From the NCBI GenBank assembly GCA_921293015.1, contig OV121081.1:44913877-44977876 (forward strand): a DNA stretch of 64,000 nt. The letters are read 5' to 3'. Position 1 is the first letter of the stretch. Each line of letters begins with the position of its first letter. Made by a program: the position numbers and the translations under genes. This DNA comes from Phorcus lineatus (lineage: Eukaryota > Mollusca > Gastropoda > Trochida > Trochidae). Shown here piece after piece: positions 23,201 through 35,869 of the stretch. The notes under the pieces were generated by a model that had not been told where the DNA came from, did no database searches, and saw nothing but the letters and a program-made list of their open reading frames with translations.

Positions 23201-25635
23201 GCCGACTCCGGACGATTTTTACCAAATTCTGGTATATTGGGAATCCTAGGGTGCATGGAGTGTGTTTTTTATATTGTCTAATGATCAATGCATGAACATT
23301 TGGGTTTTTCTATTTCCTGAATTGAATTGTTTTAATCCTTATCTATCTGTAATGATTCGTGTTTAAGAAGTCAATTTCATGTTTGTTCACTTGTTGCCGC
23401 CTACCGGCATTCAATCATGGTGTAGGATATTCAGAAGACAATAAAGCCTCCAAAGATCAGTGCATAAGTAGTTCCTTTCTTGCATATCCAGCGTATTTCT
23501 TTAGACAGCAAGTTTTGGGAATACAAGTCAGTAGGTTGATCGGAGTTCGATAGCGTCCTGTTTATCAATGGATGTTCGCTGTCCCCGTGGGTACCTTCAA
23601 CTCTATGAACTTGGACTGGTTTACAAATGTTGAAATGAAAGAAAGGGATGGATGATTCCCTAGTTATGTTACGTAGGAGCAAAATATTTCATAGTGAAAA
23701 ATCACATGATTTGGAATAAATTGAATAAAGACTGTGTGGCTCCTTTCCAGTCACCTTGAAAAATATTAACAATAAAATAGTTCCCTGTACAATGTATATG
23801 GACGGAACTTTGAAATTATCTTTATTCCAGTGAAGGATTAAGTTAAAATGCTTATAATTCCAACATCATTTTTACTTTAATTATCACACTTACAACAGAA
23901 GCATAGAGCTTCCACATTCCACATCACATCGTTTATTATATCATCATTTACAGGTGTATGATATTTCATTATAGCTACAAACTTTTACTTTATGCTACAT
24001 CTACATGAAGTTGCAATGTTACCTTGCATTACATAAGTGGTAAAATGTCACTTAATCAACAGAGTCTGACTACATGAACGGTTCACTTTTGTTATCTTCC
24101 TCATTTCAAGAGATATTGATAGGTCATATCATTTCTTATGAATAAATATCATAAACTAATTCATCATGTCCTCGCCGTGTCCTACAGATACAAAAAGACA
24201 GATTGTTCTAATCCCAATTAGTTAAATAAAACTCTATTTTTTCTTCTAATCGGAAGAAAAGTGAAATAATAGCAAGTAAATTTCTGCTTAGCTCCTGGAT
24301 CAATGACAAGTGGAGTACTAAAGAAGCAAAATCAAGATCGAGAGAATCTCTTCATAATAGCATCCTGTGTGTTAAAAACACAGACATTATAATCAAATTA
24401 CATGAAGGTGAATAAACTCTTGACGGATGGCTCTATGCTTGACGTTTTCACTTGTTCTATCTCTTGAGAATTAAGCTTAATAAATTATTCATTTTCCCTT
24501 TGTCAGACAAATAATAAACTTTATAAAAAGGAATATTTCTGCAAGGAGGATATGGGAGATGTACATGTAGCATATTGTTATTGTTATCTAGCGCTAAAGT
24601 TCTTTTAAATACAACAACCAGGGCACAGATATTCGAACCTCTCGTAGTCATATTAATGTAATGCACAACTTAGAACTTGCGTTAGATAGACACATATGCC
24701 TTAGGCCTTTTGTATTTGATTAAAAGTATCGAGAAATAGGGTAGAGTCCTCAAGGTACTATTTTTTCTAACTAATTTATCCCCTTCTGACGATCTTTAAC
24801 ATTCTAACTATCATCCCATTCTCCAAAATTGTCCAATATGCTTTTCAGACACATTGAAAGAAGCATGGAGACCAAAGATCATTCATATTTAGATGTCTTG
24901 TCAACTTGACATTGTGTAAAGACATTCGCTTGGGACAAAACATGAAGAGTGACGCTCATGGATTGATTATCTTTAATTGTAACAGAGCAAAGCGGCTTAA
25001 AGATGTCTAAAAGAGACAAGAAGGCAGAGGGGTTTGACATCAATCAATCACTCAGCAAAAGAAATGTACTCGTCCTTATTAATTCTGGAATTAGAGGACC
25101 AACGGTACATAGATTATCATTTTAAAAACTCACGAACACGTTGCCTCATCTTCTGTTATTAACAGCTGAATGTTCATTCGCTCTTCACTTATATTACCCC
25201 AGGTATTTTTCATCTGAAAAATTTGTTCTTGAATCGAGTGTCCATAAATACTGTTGAGATATTTCTGTCAAGACATTTTCAAGGAGAACACCTTCTCCAT
25301 GCAGAATTGTAAATATCATGGTATATAACAACTATTGTTTTACAAAAATGCGAAATTCGTGACGTATTAGCGCAAACTATGATTAACAGTAGAGTACATT
25401 GCATGAGCAATAACTGTGAAATAATCCAATCAAAGTATAAACATTTATAAATAAATCGAGTATACAAAGGAGACTAGTCTCTATTTCTCAATTGATTTGC
25501 AATTCATGCTTGCTTTCACTTAGTAAGCTTACAGTCTGCATTTGAAGGACACAGCACAACTTAATGACATCAATTAGAATAGATTTAAGGAAAAATACAT
25601 GACTATAGATATATAGACATAAAGTGTTAAACTGT

Positions 25636-25975
25636 GGAGCACAGTGGTGTAGATGTTAGCGTGCTGGCTTATCTCGCCAAGTGTGCTGGCCTATTACACC
25701 AATGGTCCAGGTTTGAATCTTAGTGGAGGCACCAAACATTTGTAACCTGGGCCTTGTTGTGTGTTATGTCCCTTGGCAAGACACTTCATCAACATTGCAC
25801 TCAGTCTACCCAGTTGTACAATTGGGTACCTGAACATAGGAAGGTATCGACCTATACGGTCGCGCGAGTAGTATGCTGCATTGATGTTATTCACTCAGGG
25901 TAATATTACAATTTGTGCGCTTTGAGCATGCTCTGTCATGGATATATGAACAGTACAAGAAAGCTATTATTATGA
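25636..25975 (+). mobile_element. tRNA-derived SINE (family 1), decayed copy
   Basis: It matches the element at 11701 across head (GGAGCACAGTGGTGTAG), body (CACTCAGTCTACCCAG, GGGTACCTGAACATAGG, CGACCTATACGGTCGCGCG) and tail (GCGCTTTGAGCATG). In the head, a GTGCTGGC.. segment occurs twice (25661 and 25682), so the tRNA arm has a short internal duplication. The B box is degraded to GGTTTGAATCTTA. Confidence 0.75.
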
Positions 25976-27226
25976 TTGGTTGTCTTCTACGTTGAAAAAC
26001 TGGATATGAACATTTTCATTTCGGAGTAAGTTCTTAATAGACTACTTTTGAGGATTGTGATGTTAAATATGTATCTTTACCAATAGTTTTAACATCATTG
26101 AAATATGTATAGACATACGTATATACCTTGAATCAATGCAAACAGTTTATCATGGACTAACGTCTGAGTTAGACGTATGTGTGTTTACTGTAGTACAGAC
26201 GAAGAAATCCTCGTGATCAGGTTGAAGGAACGTTGCTGTCAGCATAACTTGCATTACCATTAAAAATATTGCAGGAGCATTAAAACACCGTTGAACGAAA
26301 CTATTGGATACTTGGAAAATATTATCTTAGTAAGTGGAATGTTTATAAAGACGCATTCAGTTAACATCCACTACATGTTGATTATCAATTGTACAACAAA
26401 TGTTGAAGAGAACAGTATTTCATATTTTGATTATTTCTGTCTTTCACATGCAAAGAATCATAAACGTCCATCTTGGAACACGTAAGATATGAATCGATAC
26501 CATCTATCATTTTGGAAAAGTGATTTACAAAAACGTTTTACAAAAAAGATTTAGAATAAGTTTTCCTTGCCTTGTGTATATACTGGTAGATTGCTATTGA
26601 TGTAGAAACCATTGTTTTTGTGTAAAATACACAAACGAGTAAATGACTATAGCATGCTCATAACCATTTCCAAAGGTCTGAACATTACAACTATTTAAAT
26701 CATAAAGAAGCAAACATCGAATGCCATCTAGCATTGTTTATCTGGAAATGCTTGAGTTGAGGAGCAACCTATAGTCTATCGAACCCTTGGAAAAAGATGA
26801 GAGGTGAATATTGGTAAAGAAAACACATCGATATATCTTCAAACTTTGGTGTTTCTGAGAGCCATTGGGCAAGAACCCCATCTATGAGAGAAGTTTGGTT
26901 TGAAGACAACGGATTGATTACAATGATTGAATTATCAATCAATTGCAGTTCATTGAGTGACTAAAACAACATATAATTTTCTCTTTAAATCTAGGCATCA
27001 ATAAGGCACTGTATCTAATCATTTTATGATATCATAAACATTCCTCATCAATTTCAATTGTTACAATAAAATGTTTACTACCCCTTAAAAATGTGCACCC
27101 TGAAAAACTTTAGGAAACAATTACCAGTTGGAAACACTTTGACGGATGTTTATCAATATGAAAACAACAGGAGGTAACTCTTTAGTGACATTCGTATTAT
27201 CAAGTTGTTGACAGCTTGCTAGTTTG

Positions 27227-27260
27227 TCGATAATCGATAATCGATAATCGATAATCGATA
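27227..27260. repeat. (TCGATAA)n heptamer repeat
   Basis: Nearly five copies of TCGATAA lie inside block B. At the same place units U2 and U4 have a single unexpanded version (CTATAATCAATACTC and CAGTAATCAATACCC), so the repeat grew in this copy only. Confidence 0.9.
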
Positions 27261-30200
27261 CTAGCATCTTATTTTTAATTAGATGATTGAGTTTCTAAGA
27301 TTAAACTGTTAATGAAGTTTTATCATAATTCTTACAATCAAATTCCAAATAGTGCCTGTTAAAGAATACTTTTCATACTTTTGCTATCTTAGTGTTACAT
27401 CATTTGGAGTTTTGTCTTAATATTATGGTGTAATAGTCATGTGACAATCATAAAAAATGTAATCCGTCTATGAAGCATTAAATTCCTCTTCTTTTGACTA
27501 TTATAACAGCTATTTTTTCATTCCCCGTGCACATTCATTATAAACAAGGAAATATACTGATACACGGAAAACATTAATTTAATCTGAAATCGATATGAAA
27601 TTTATAAAACCATTTTACAAACACATTTCATTGAATTTTTTTTATGGAAATCATTATGATCCAAAATAGAAACTGTCCATATATTAGAAAAATGTGCAGT
27701 GTACAATCCTATTGGAAAGCCTTTTTTCAGTTTGTGATTTGAAATTTCGTATAGCTGGACCGTTAGAAAGCAACACCTTTCTGGAGCAGACCAAGATAAT
27801 CATCAACGAAATATCAATCCATCACTCATCGAAAGTGTTCTCATTTGTAAGCCTCTGCAAAGGAATTGTTTGTTCCCTGGATTAACGTATGAATTTGGAC
27901 CATCGGCGATGTTCATGGATTGATTATCTTTAATTGGATCATGACCTTATGGTCTGAAGAGTTTTCTGAAAGAAATGAAATTCTTTGAATATCAGAAATG
28001 CGTTAGCTATACCCTAGAGCTAGAAAACCCTCTTGGATGAAGATCCTGTAAATATGAGTATAACACGCCACGACATTTACTATTTACAGGCATTTGAATT
28101 ACATTCCTGTACCTCAAGAGAAAACTATAATAATCGTCATATATACTATCCCTTGCCGTAACACTGTTAGTCTTCTGAATAAAGCTAGGAGTTTTATCCA
28201 TGTTGTTGTTCGATGTTCATGGGTTGATTATCTTGTATTGGAAATTTTAAAAAAAGAAAATAATAAGACAGTCTTTGAATGATAGAATACATACATTGGC
28301 TATATCCTAAAGCCAATGAAGGCGCCAAAAGAAGTAAAAGGAACACTGATTTACGTAAAAGTACATAACGTTTTTATGTGTTGCATTTGTTTTAAAATAT
28401 AGTGCTTTCAACTGTTTTTGTGTATGAATATGAAAATTGCAATCAGTTTGCAATTCAATACTCAAATAATGTTATGTAAACCTCGACTTGAAACCTCATT
28501 GAAACGTTACTAATGGATGTACAGGTAAACAAATTCTTGATATCTGGAACTCTCAACTCTCTTGCTTTAACAGAGGAAACAAAGTCCCGTGAGAAGTTCA
28601 CAAATAATGAAAACGCTAACGTGAACTGATTTGATTTCAATCTTGACTGAATATCTACATACCCTTAGACTGTCATACATAAAATTCATCAATTTCTCTG
28701 AAATTATCTTGGTTTGAGATATTTGATTAAATGCTACACCAGTACGACTTGAACATGGTACGTTTTATTTGAACTGGACATCTTAGAATTGCTGCAATAA
28801 ATCATGGCATGAATGTGAAGTAAAATGTTTTTAACTTGTTGATTTTAACAGAAAAACAGGTAGGATGCGCCTGTACAAATGATTAAATTGATATGATGAC
28901 AAGCCATCAAGCCTATATTTTAAGAAATATACATTCTGATGTAAAATAATTGTTGCAATTTCGCAATAAAAGTAAAATTTCTAAAACAAATTTACAACCA
29001 AACCCATCGTAAACATGGTAAGAAGATACAAATAGAGGATACGATTACCATGTGAAATGTAAAATGTTAAGAATTTAGTATCATTACACTTTGAAAATAA
29101 ATTGAAAATAATCTATAACATTTAATTTCAGTATTCACTATCTTCCCATTCTATGAATCGAGTTTTACCATTTCTAATATATTATTGTTTGTTGCAACGA
29201 AAATCACATTTAGAATATCGTTTCATTTTCCTCTGTACTCAGATTTTTTAAAACTTTTACCACAAGACGATTAGATCCTAAAATGTATTATAAGGGTTGT
29301 AACTTATTTTCCATGAAACAGTTAATGTACGATATTCAAAATCATGTAAGTTATGAAATATAAAAAAAAATTCATACAATATGATGAGCAAGTAACAAGG
29401 TCATAAAGATTCTGATTACATGCAAACGTAAAACAGCTTTTGGGAATTTTCTATTTTTTATTCTCAAAACTGTATTTTGGACAAACATGTATATACAACA
29501 TGCAAGGAAGTTGTGACAAAGGGTAAAATGACATTCATTTACAGATTCCAACCACCTTTGAAATTCAAATTTGTATCATAAGTTCAAGAGATGATAATAT
29601 TCCTATTATTTCATATGATTTTAGGAAAGATCATAAAGCAATCGATCATGTCCCTGGCGATTCCTACGGATACAGAAAGACAGATTATTCTGATCGCAAT
29701 TAGGAGAAAAAACATCTCCTAATTCATCTCATAGGAAGAGAAGTGAAATAACTCCAAGTAAATTTCTGCTTAGCTCCTGTATCAATGACAAGTGAAGAAC
29801 AAAAGAAATAAAATCAAGATGGAGAGACGTTTCTTTATATTGGGCTCCTCCTTGTTAAAAATCTCAGACATTATAATCCAATTAGATGAAGGTGAATAAA
29901 GTACTGATGGATGGGTATTTTCTTTCCGTTTTTTACGTGTTCTTTCTCTAGAGAGATAAAAGTAGGTAATGCTTCATTTTCATATTCGGCAAAAAAATAC
30001 TTTGTAACGAAATCTGTTCATCTTTTTGCATTTTGTACATCTCTGTCATCCATGCTTACATGTTCTGAAAATAAAGTAATCTTGCATTGTAATAAAGTAA
30101 ACTATTTCTTTTCTGAAGGCAAATAGCCATTTTTCCTGAAAACAACAATTTCACATGACAGAATGTCAGAATGCTAAGGTATTGTGAATTACAGCACAAG

Positions 30201-31403
30201 GGTTTGTATAGTTGAGATAGACAAGTATCTCCTACCTGTTAGTTATTGGCAGTGTCTACAGGAATGCATGTCTATGGTAAAGTATAGTTAAGGCATTAGT
30301 ATTAGCAATAGCGTATTATCTATATGCAGAAATAGTGTAATAGTTGACGCCAATTTTAGGAAATAGAAGCCTCTGAGACTAAAAGCACAAATTATCTGTA
30401 GGTAGTTTTTCAACGGTTTTTTTTCCAAAGTTCTGAACTATTGTCAAATGTCCAATATGATTTTAAGACACATGGTAAGCAAGGAGAATAACCTTTATTA
30501 AAGTTTACATGTGACATAGTCGTGAGCCATTCCAATAAGACATTATTTTCAATTTTACGCTAATAAATTCATTATCGTTAATTTATCACGGCAATCCATC
30601 TTGAAAACGTCTAAAAGAGACAAAAAAGGAAAAGGATTTGACATCTATTAATCAACAAAGGAGATGTTCTTGCTGAATTCTGGGACAAGAGGACCAATCG
30701 TATATATTTTATTATCTCTTAAAATATTTGCGAGAGATATGAAACGTGTTATGCCCATTCCACTGACTTAAGTTTCTGACACTCTTTATACATATATCAT
30801 CCCTGGGATCTTTCATCAGGAACATCAGTTTGGGACTTTACTTTTCGAATGAAAAAATCCCCAATTGAAATGTTGACAGAGGAATGGTTTCATGGGAAAG
30901 ATGATATAAAGCAATAGCATTAAAAACATAAAAAAAATGTCTATGGATATTTGATACTTGGTAGAGCTATCATAACCATATCAAGAACTATTGAAACAAT
31001 AAAATTAGCTACAGTCAACTTCTCTTAATTGATCCAAATTTAAATGTCAGTGTTCATTATCGTGTAATAGACATTTATTTCATATAGTTGAATCGAAAAG
31101 CCAACTTTTAGATATATATCTTGTAGCGATCGTGTAATGATATAACAAACTTTGTGTAAGAATCTATGCATTATTCACAATATATTTCCGAAAAGAGTAG
31201 ACAATACAAATGATTTTAACACCTGAAACCGCATTACCTTTAATCTTATTTTGTAAAGTCATTATTGCTTAACATTTCATTTCTACTCAATAAGAAGGCG
31301 TATTTTAGAATATCTGTTAAATGTAAATCTACCACCACCTGGAGACCAGATACCTTTATTAAGTATTTATCACTAACTGCACTTTAACGAGAAGGTAATT
31401 GGT

Positions 31404-31872
31404 ATGTTGCAGTTGGCAGAAAGTTATGTCCACGTTCATCTTATCATCAATTGCACCCTGAACCACCATAACGAGACCACAAACACGAATGACACAAAGA
31501 GGTCACACAGAGATCGTCAAATCAGTGAAAGACTCAGGGTCATTTTGTTTTCGAATGTGAGCAGTTTGCAGTTTCATTGGGCTAAGCTGAGCTGATGGCC
31601 GAATGTGTGTGTATCATTGTATAGGCGAAATAACGGCTACGACGTTATGATTTCTGGAGGATGTGTCATTCGATGGCGGTAGCCTCATGGTCTGTGTGGA
31701 CAGGGACCATGCACCAGATTTGGTTGTATTTGAGAGAACTTTAAATGCCAAAGGCTACATCGATACCGTTTTACGCCCTGTTGTACTTTCCCTGAGGAAT
31801 CAAAAAGTCCTCTACAAACAGGACAACGATCACCCTCGAACAGGCAGGTATATTATTCCCCTCGTGTAAACA
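31404..31872 (+). pseudogene. Degenerate Tc1-type transposase (middle part)
   Basis: The stretch reads ILFSNVSSLQFHWA in one frame. A frameshift near 31585 leads to ADGRMCVYHC.GE, then DGGSLMVC, DLVVFERTLNAKGYIDTVLR and KQDNDHPRT in the next. These line up with the DDE-domain landmarks of Tc1 transposases: LFSDES, GGSVMVWGGI, LVV..G.L.A..Y.D.IL and QQDNARPH. The first catalytic Asp reads Asn (FSN), an in-frame stop lies near 31640, and the part with the final Glu is missing or beyond recognition after 31870. It is inactive. It inserted in, or was duplicated with, unit U3. Confidence 0.75.
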
Positions 31873-32184
31873 GCTAGATAACCTATTGGTCCACTTGACC
31901 TTGGATAATTGCCGGTATCGCCATCTTTAAGTGGAGTGTATGTAAAAGGCATGCAAAATGAGCGTCTTGAAATGTATGCAGCATTGATCACCTTTGATTA
32001 AACGACATCTGCCTACTTTTTCAAATATAGCCATAGTAACTGCAAAATAAACAATTACAAACAACAAGAGAGAGGCCAAATGAAGCATTACGAGTGACAG
32101 TATGATGACATTCAATCGAGATGTTAAAAATTCACCCACTACTTTTCTTGCCAGTCCTACATTGGCAGTTGTTAGATATTAATA

Positions 32185-32987
32185 TACTGAAACACTTTGA
32201 AAACGCAACACCGACTTTGAACAGACCTAATTAGGACACAAAACATTAGTTCAAGATAATTTTATTTCATATCCAATTAATTGTCATTTGCACGTTAAAA
32301 CGTAACAAATGGAGACTGTCACTTCACCTTTGTCAGCATGCGGTTACAAGTAAGTCACATACCCCTTCATCAGCCGTCAATATCTAGTGTGACCTCCCTG
32401 TGCATTAGCACAAGCACGGAGACGGCGTGGCATCGACTGGCACAAACGTCGAACAAATGCTTGAGGAATGTTCCTCCACTTCTCTTGCAGGGCTATGGTC
32501 AGACCATTAACGTCACGTGGCGGCGGTTGACGGTGACGGATTCGACGACCCAGTTCATCCCACAAATGCTCGATGGGATTGAGATCTGGAGAGACAGCAG
32601 GCCAGTTGACAACATTCACCCCTGCTTGCTGTAGAAAGTTACGTGTCAATATTGCAGTGTGGGGTCGAGCATTGTCATGTTGAAACAACAACGGTAACCG
32701 TTGACGCCTGTGGCGGTATAAAAGTGGAATGAGAACTGGCCTCAAAATTAGGTCAACATACCGCTGTGCCGTCAGTGCACCTTGAACAACGACAAGGTCA
32801 CTCCTAAACCCGTTTTGTGCATACGCCCCATTTCCAGAAACATGGCATGGGTTCGAACCCAAAATGTGGTCCATACATGTTGCAACATCTCAAACGAATG
32901 TGTTTTTAGTTACTTTCCTTACACCTTCATCGAATTTTTTTTATTTATCTTCAAAAGTTAGTGTTGCGTTTTCAAAGTGTTTCAGTA
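32185..32987 (-). mobile_element. Internally truncated Tc1-type DNA transposon with intact terminal inverted repeats
   Basis: The ends TACTGAAACACTTTGAAAAC.. and its inverted copy are identical over 27 bp, then become imperfect. TA flanks both ends (32183-32184 and 32988-32989), the classic target duplication. At 803 bp it is about half the length of a full Tc1 element. It keeps the C-terminal half of the transposase on the minus strand, but the DNA-binding domain and first catalytic Asp region are gone. With matching ends it could still have been moved by a relative's enzyme. Confidence 0.88.
32377..32874 (-). pseudogene. Tc1-type transposase, C-terminal half (DD34E), 5'-truncated
   Basis: The open frame of 165 codons has DLVVVQGALTAQRYVDLILR, then LLFQHDNARPHTA with the second catalytic Asp. 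It continues FLQQAGVNVVNWPAVSPDLN and PIEHLWDELGRRI with the catalytic Glu. Exactly 34 residues lie between that Asp and Glu, the Tc1 spacing. The family is normally about 340 residues. The paired helix-turn-helix domain and the first Asp are absent, and the first ~22 codons come from fused non-homologous element sequence. The frame is undisturbed, so the copy is young compared with the fossil at 31.4 kb. It is not catalytically competent. Confidence 0.88.
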
Positions 32988-32999
32988 TATCATGCGACA

Positions 33000-35530
33000 G
33001 GAGTTTTACTCAATGATGAAAATTCAATCGGCAGTCGGTCTTGACGCAATTAATGATGCATGTTTTCAAATCAACACTTCAATCTTGTGACCCTGACCCT
33101 AACCCTGACCTTTGTTGCTAACTTTTGCAATGACCTCCAACCAGCTGTTCGAGCTCTTGTTCAGTTTCTTTGTACTCCCCAAAGATTCAGGTACATATTA
33201 GTATCTTTATTTAATGAGTTCAACTAAACCATTCGGTAAATAAATATTCCATATCATTCAATCAAGATTTACAAAGGATATATTGGTCCCACGTCAGGTT
33301 TTATGCAAGGAACATATTTCATTGGTACACTTGACGTATATAACTATTACTGTAAACAACGTCAAACTTTTCTATTAACCAGCAAGATCACCATACGTAT
33401 TACCAATCGATTAAGTTAACTAAGAATCAAATAATTCTGCCAAGAATAATAAACCTGTATCTGTAACAGTAGATAATATTTTAGGTAATAAACTTAGGGT
33501 CACATTTCCTGGATGATATCTTTAGTTATGATTTGTTATCCTTTCAAGTTTTCCTTTTGTACATCAAGCATATCATCAAGTACATTTTTGAAAATCCTTT
33601 TGGACTAGCCAACTATACAATTTACCCAGAGGTATATTTTTTCAGATGTATAATTTTTGGTATATCATTTTTCACATATCAAAATGTACGGTTTTCTGCA
33701 TCATTCAATTATAACATTTAAGTTTTGATTTACTTATAAAACATGTTTTGTGTGATTACATTTTGCAGAGTAAGACAAACACAGGGTGTTCAAAACTAAA
33801 GGAATGTAAAGTATTCTTTAACCCTAATCTAGAAATTGAGATAACCAAAAGAAATTAGGCAAATTGCATTTTACCTTTCTTTATTCTCAGAAATTCTGTT
33901 TAACTGGTTTATCTATGGCCTTATTGAAAGCATCAAGTGTATTTTTCAGCAAAAGTAAGGCATTGAAATAAAAACAGAGGAAATAATTTTCTTTAAGTTT
34001 TAATTTTACAATGATTTTGAATATATAATGAAATATCCAAAACGTAAGAATCATCATTAAAAGCAACCTTAAAAATGATATCCTAGAATGATATATAATG
34101 TTTCACAATAACTATTTATTTGATATGAATGATATATTTTAATATAAAGCTCTGTTTAGAGATATGTTGCGCATAGAAATTAATTAGAAAAATGATACAA
34201 GCAAATAAATAGAACTAATGCCCTTAGGTCTCTATTTGAATAAGGTTACCAATTTGTCATTAATGTAGTTATGGATCTTTGTCTTTATCATTGTTAAAAA
34301 GGTTGAAGTATGAAATAACACTCACATTTGGGACGTGTTAAAGAAGTCTTTAAATCAGGTTTAGTATCAGGCAGAAGGTCACAGACCATTACCACTGGAG
34401 TTAATACAATATTCAAAAGTAATCAAGGCAGTTCAAATAAATAACAAGGTCTTAAAGACTTTGACCTATAAACCATTTTTACTTATGGTAAGTAGTAAAT
34501 TATGATTTCTGTAAAGAATATATTTATTCATATTTCATCATTCCTCTGACATATTTAAAAGTTTTGAAACACTGGGGTCCTAAATGCAAAAACTCAAATT
34601 TGAAAATTATATCATGAAATTATCATTTCCGAATTCTATGATAGATATCTGATAATATTGACCAATGTTGTTCAGTAGAAAAATATAATTGAAAATATTT
34701 TCATATGCTATTTCTTTAAATGAAAATAAAATATCAATTTTTGACCTCAGACACAGTGCCTATTGAAACTGTTGTCTGAGTGTATCCGCCAGGCTATTGC
34801 TAATCTTCATTGTCTGGTTACACAAAGAGATACGGTGTATCTGCATTGATAGATACCAGGGTAAGTATTATCTATGCGTATGTGAGTACTCTTATGTAGC
34901 AGGATGATTTGTCTTCAAAATAAAACTGTATTCACCTCAGCAACTATAGGAAGAGGCAACAATGACTTTTTAACTGTGTATCGATTAAAAGAGCACCAAA
35001 CGGAAATATGTGTATACACCCTTGACTAAACACCTACAATACCAAAGAGATTCATTTTTATTTCTTATTTTATTTATCTGACAGTCCTTTATTTAATAAA
35101 AAAAAAGATTTCTCATGTCGAGTGGGAAAGATTTGTAGTCCTTTCTGGTAGTAAATGATTCTTTATCACAATAAACACTGCACGTTTCACCTGATTGATG
35201 TAGGAAATGTCTGGCAGTCGAAGTAACAACACATCACAAATTTGAACTCGCTGCAGTTAGTCTGCATTTGAGGAAAATATCAGACCATAAATACATATCA
35301 ATCTTTATTTTTAAATAAAAAGCATCGATAAACTTATCAATGAATGTATTATCAGGATTTAGAATTCAAAGGGTTTTCTTAGTATGTACTTCTCCATAGG
35401 TAATTATATTTTGTTATATATTATTGTTTGTTAATCAACAAATCATAAAATCTGAGACAATAAAATGTACAGTACAGGCAGGTCACTTCCATAAACTTCA
35501 GATACTTCTCTACGTTTTTATGTCTGGAAT
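33000..35530. other. AT-rich remainder of unit U3, no gene seen
   Basis: There are no frames of note. A short CCCTGACCCTAACCCTGACC stretch near 33090 is telomere-like by chance or a remnant of the GACC-type tandem repeats. The rest is unremarkable. Confidence 0.4.
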
Positions 35531-35869
35531 TTTTGGCAACCTATAGCTCAATTCTCACCTTTAGCAAAGATGAGAAGTGGCAACTGGTAATGAAACCCAA
35601 CCCAAATATCGGTATATCGGCTGTTGTTCACGAGGGCAAAAGAGAAAAACCCAATTCACGTTACATGTTCATGGTTTGAAGGCAATGGATTTAACCTTAT
35701 TTCAAAATCACAAATAATTGTCGTTTATTAATGGTATGAAATATATCTTATGGTGAATTTCAAGGCAAGTGTCATTTAGGTTTCGTAATTAATTAATCAA
35801 ACTCTTAACTAGTTTACTTTGATAGTTAGAAATACATTTAGCTATTAAAATACATATTGAAAAAGGTCT

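Larger units (their letters stand above)
20620..27095 (+). repeat. Type I array unit U2 (blocks B, A, a, c)
   Basis: Block B (20620-20860) carries ACTACAGGAGGCACGACTC and GACATTCGTATT. Block A (21860-22200) carries TTGATTATCTTTAACTGCAT and GGGCTAGATAACCCT. Block a is at 24140-24430, a further block (GTCTAAAAGAGACAAGAAGG) at 24960-25260, and block c (CAACCTATAGTCTATCGAAC) at 26770-26920. Every block recurs in the next unit in the same order. Two SINEs (23003 and 25636) have inserted here. There is no conserved reading frame. Confidence 0.7.
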
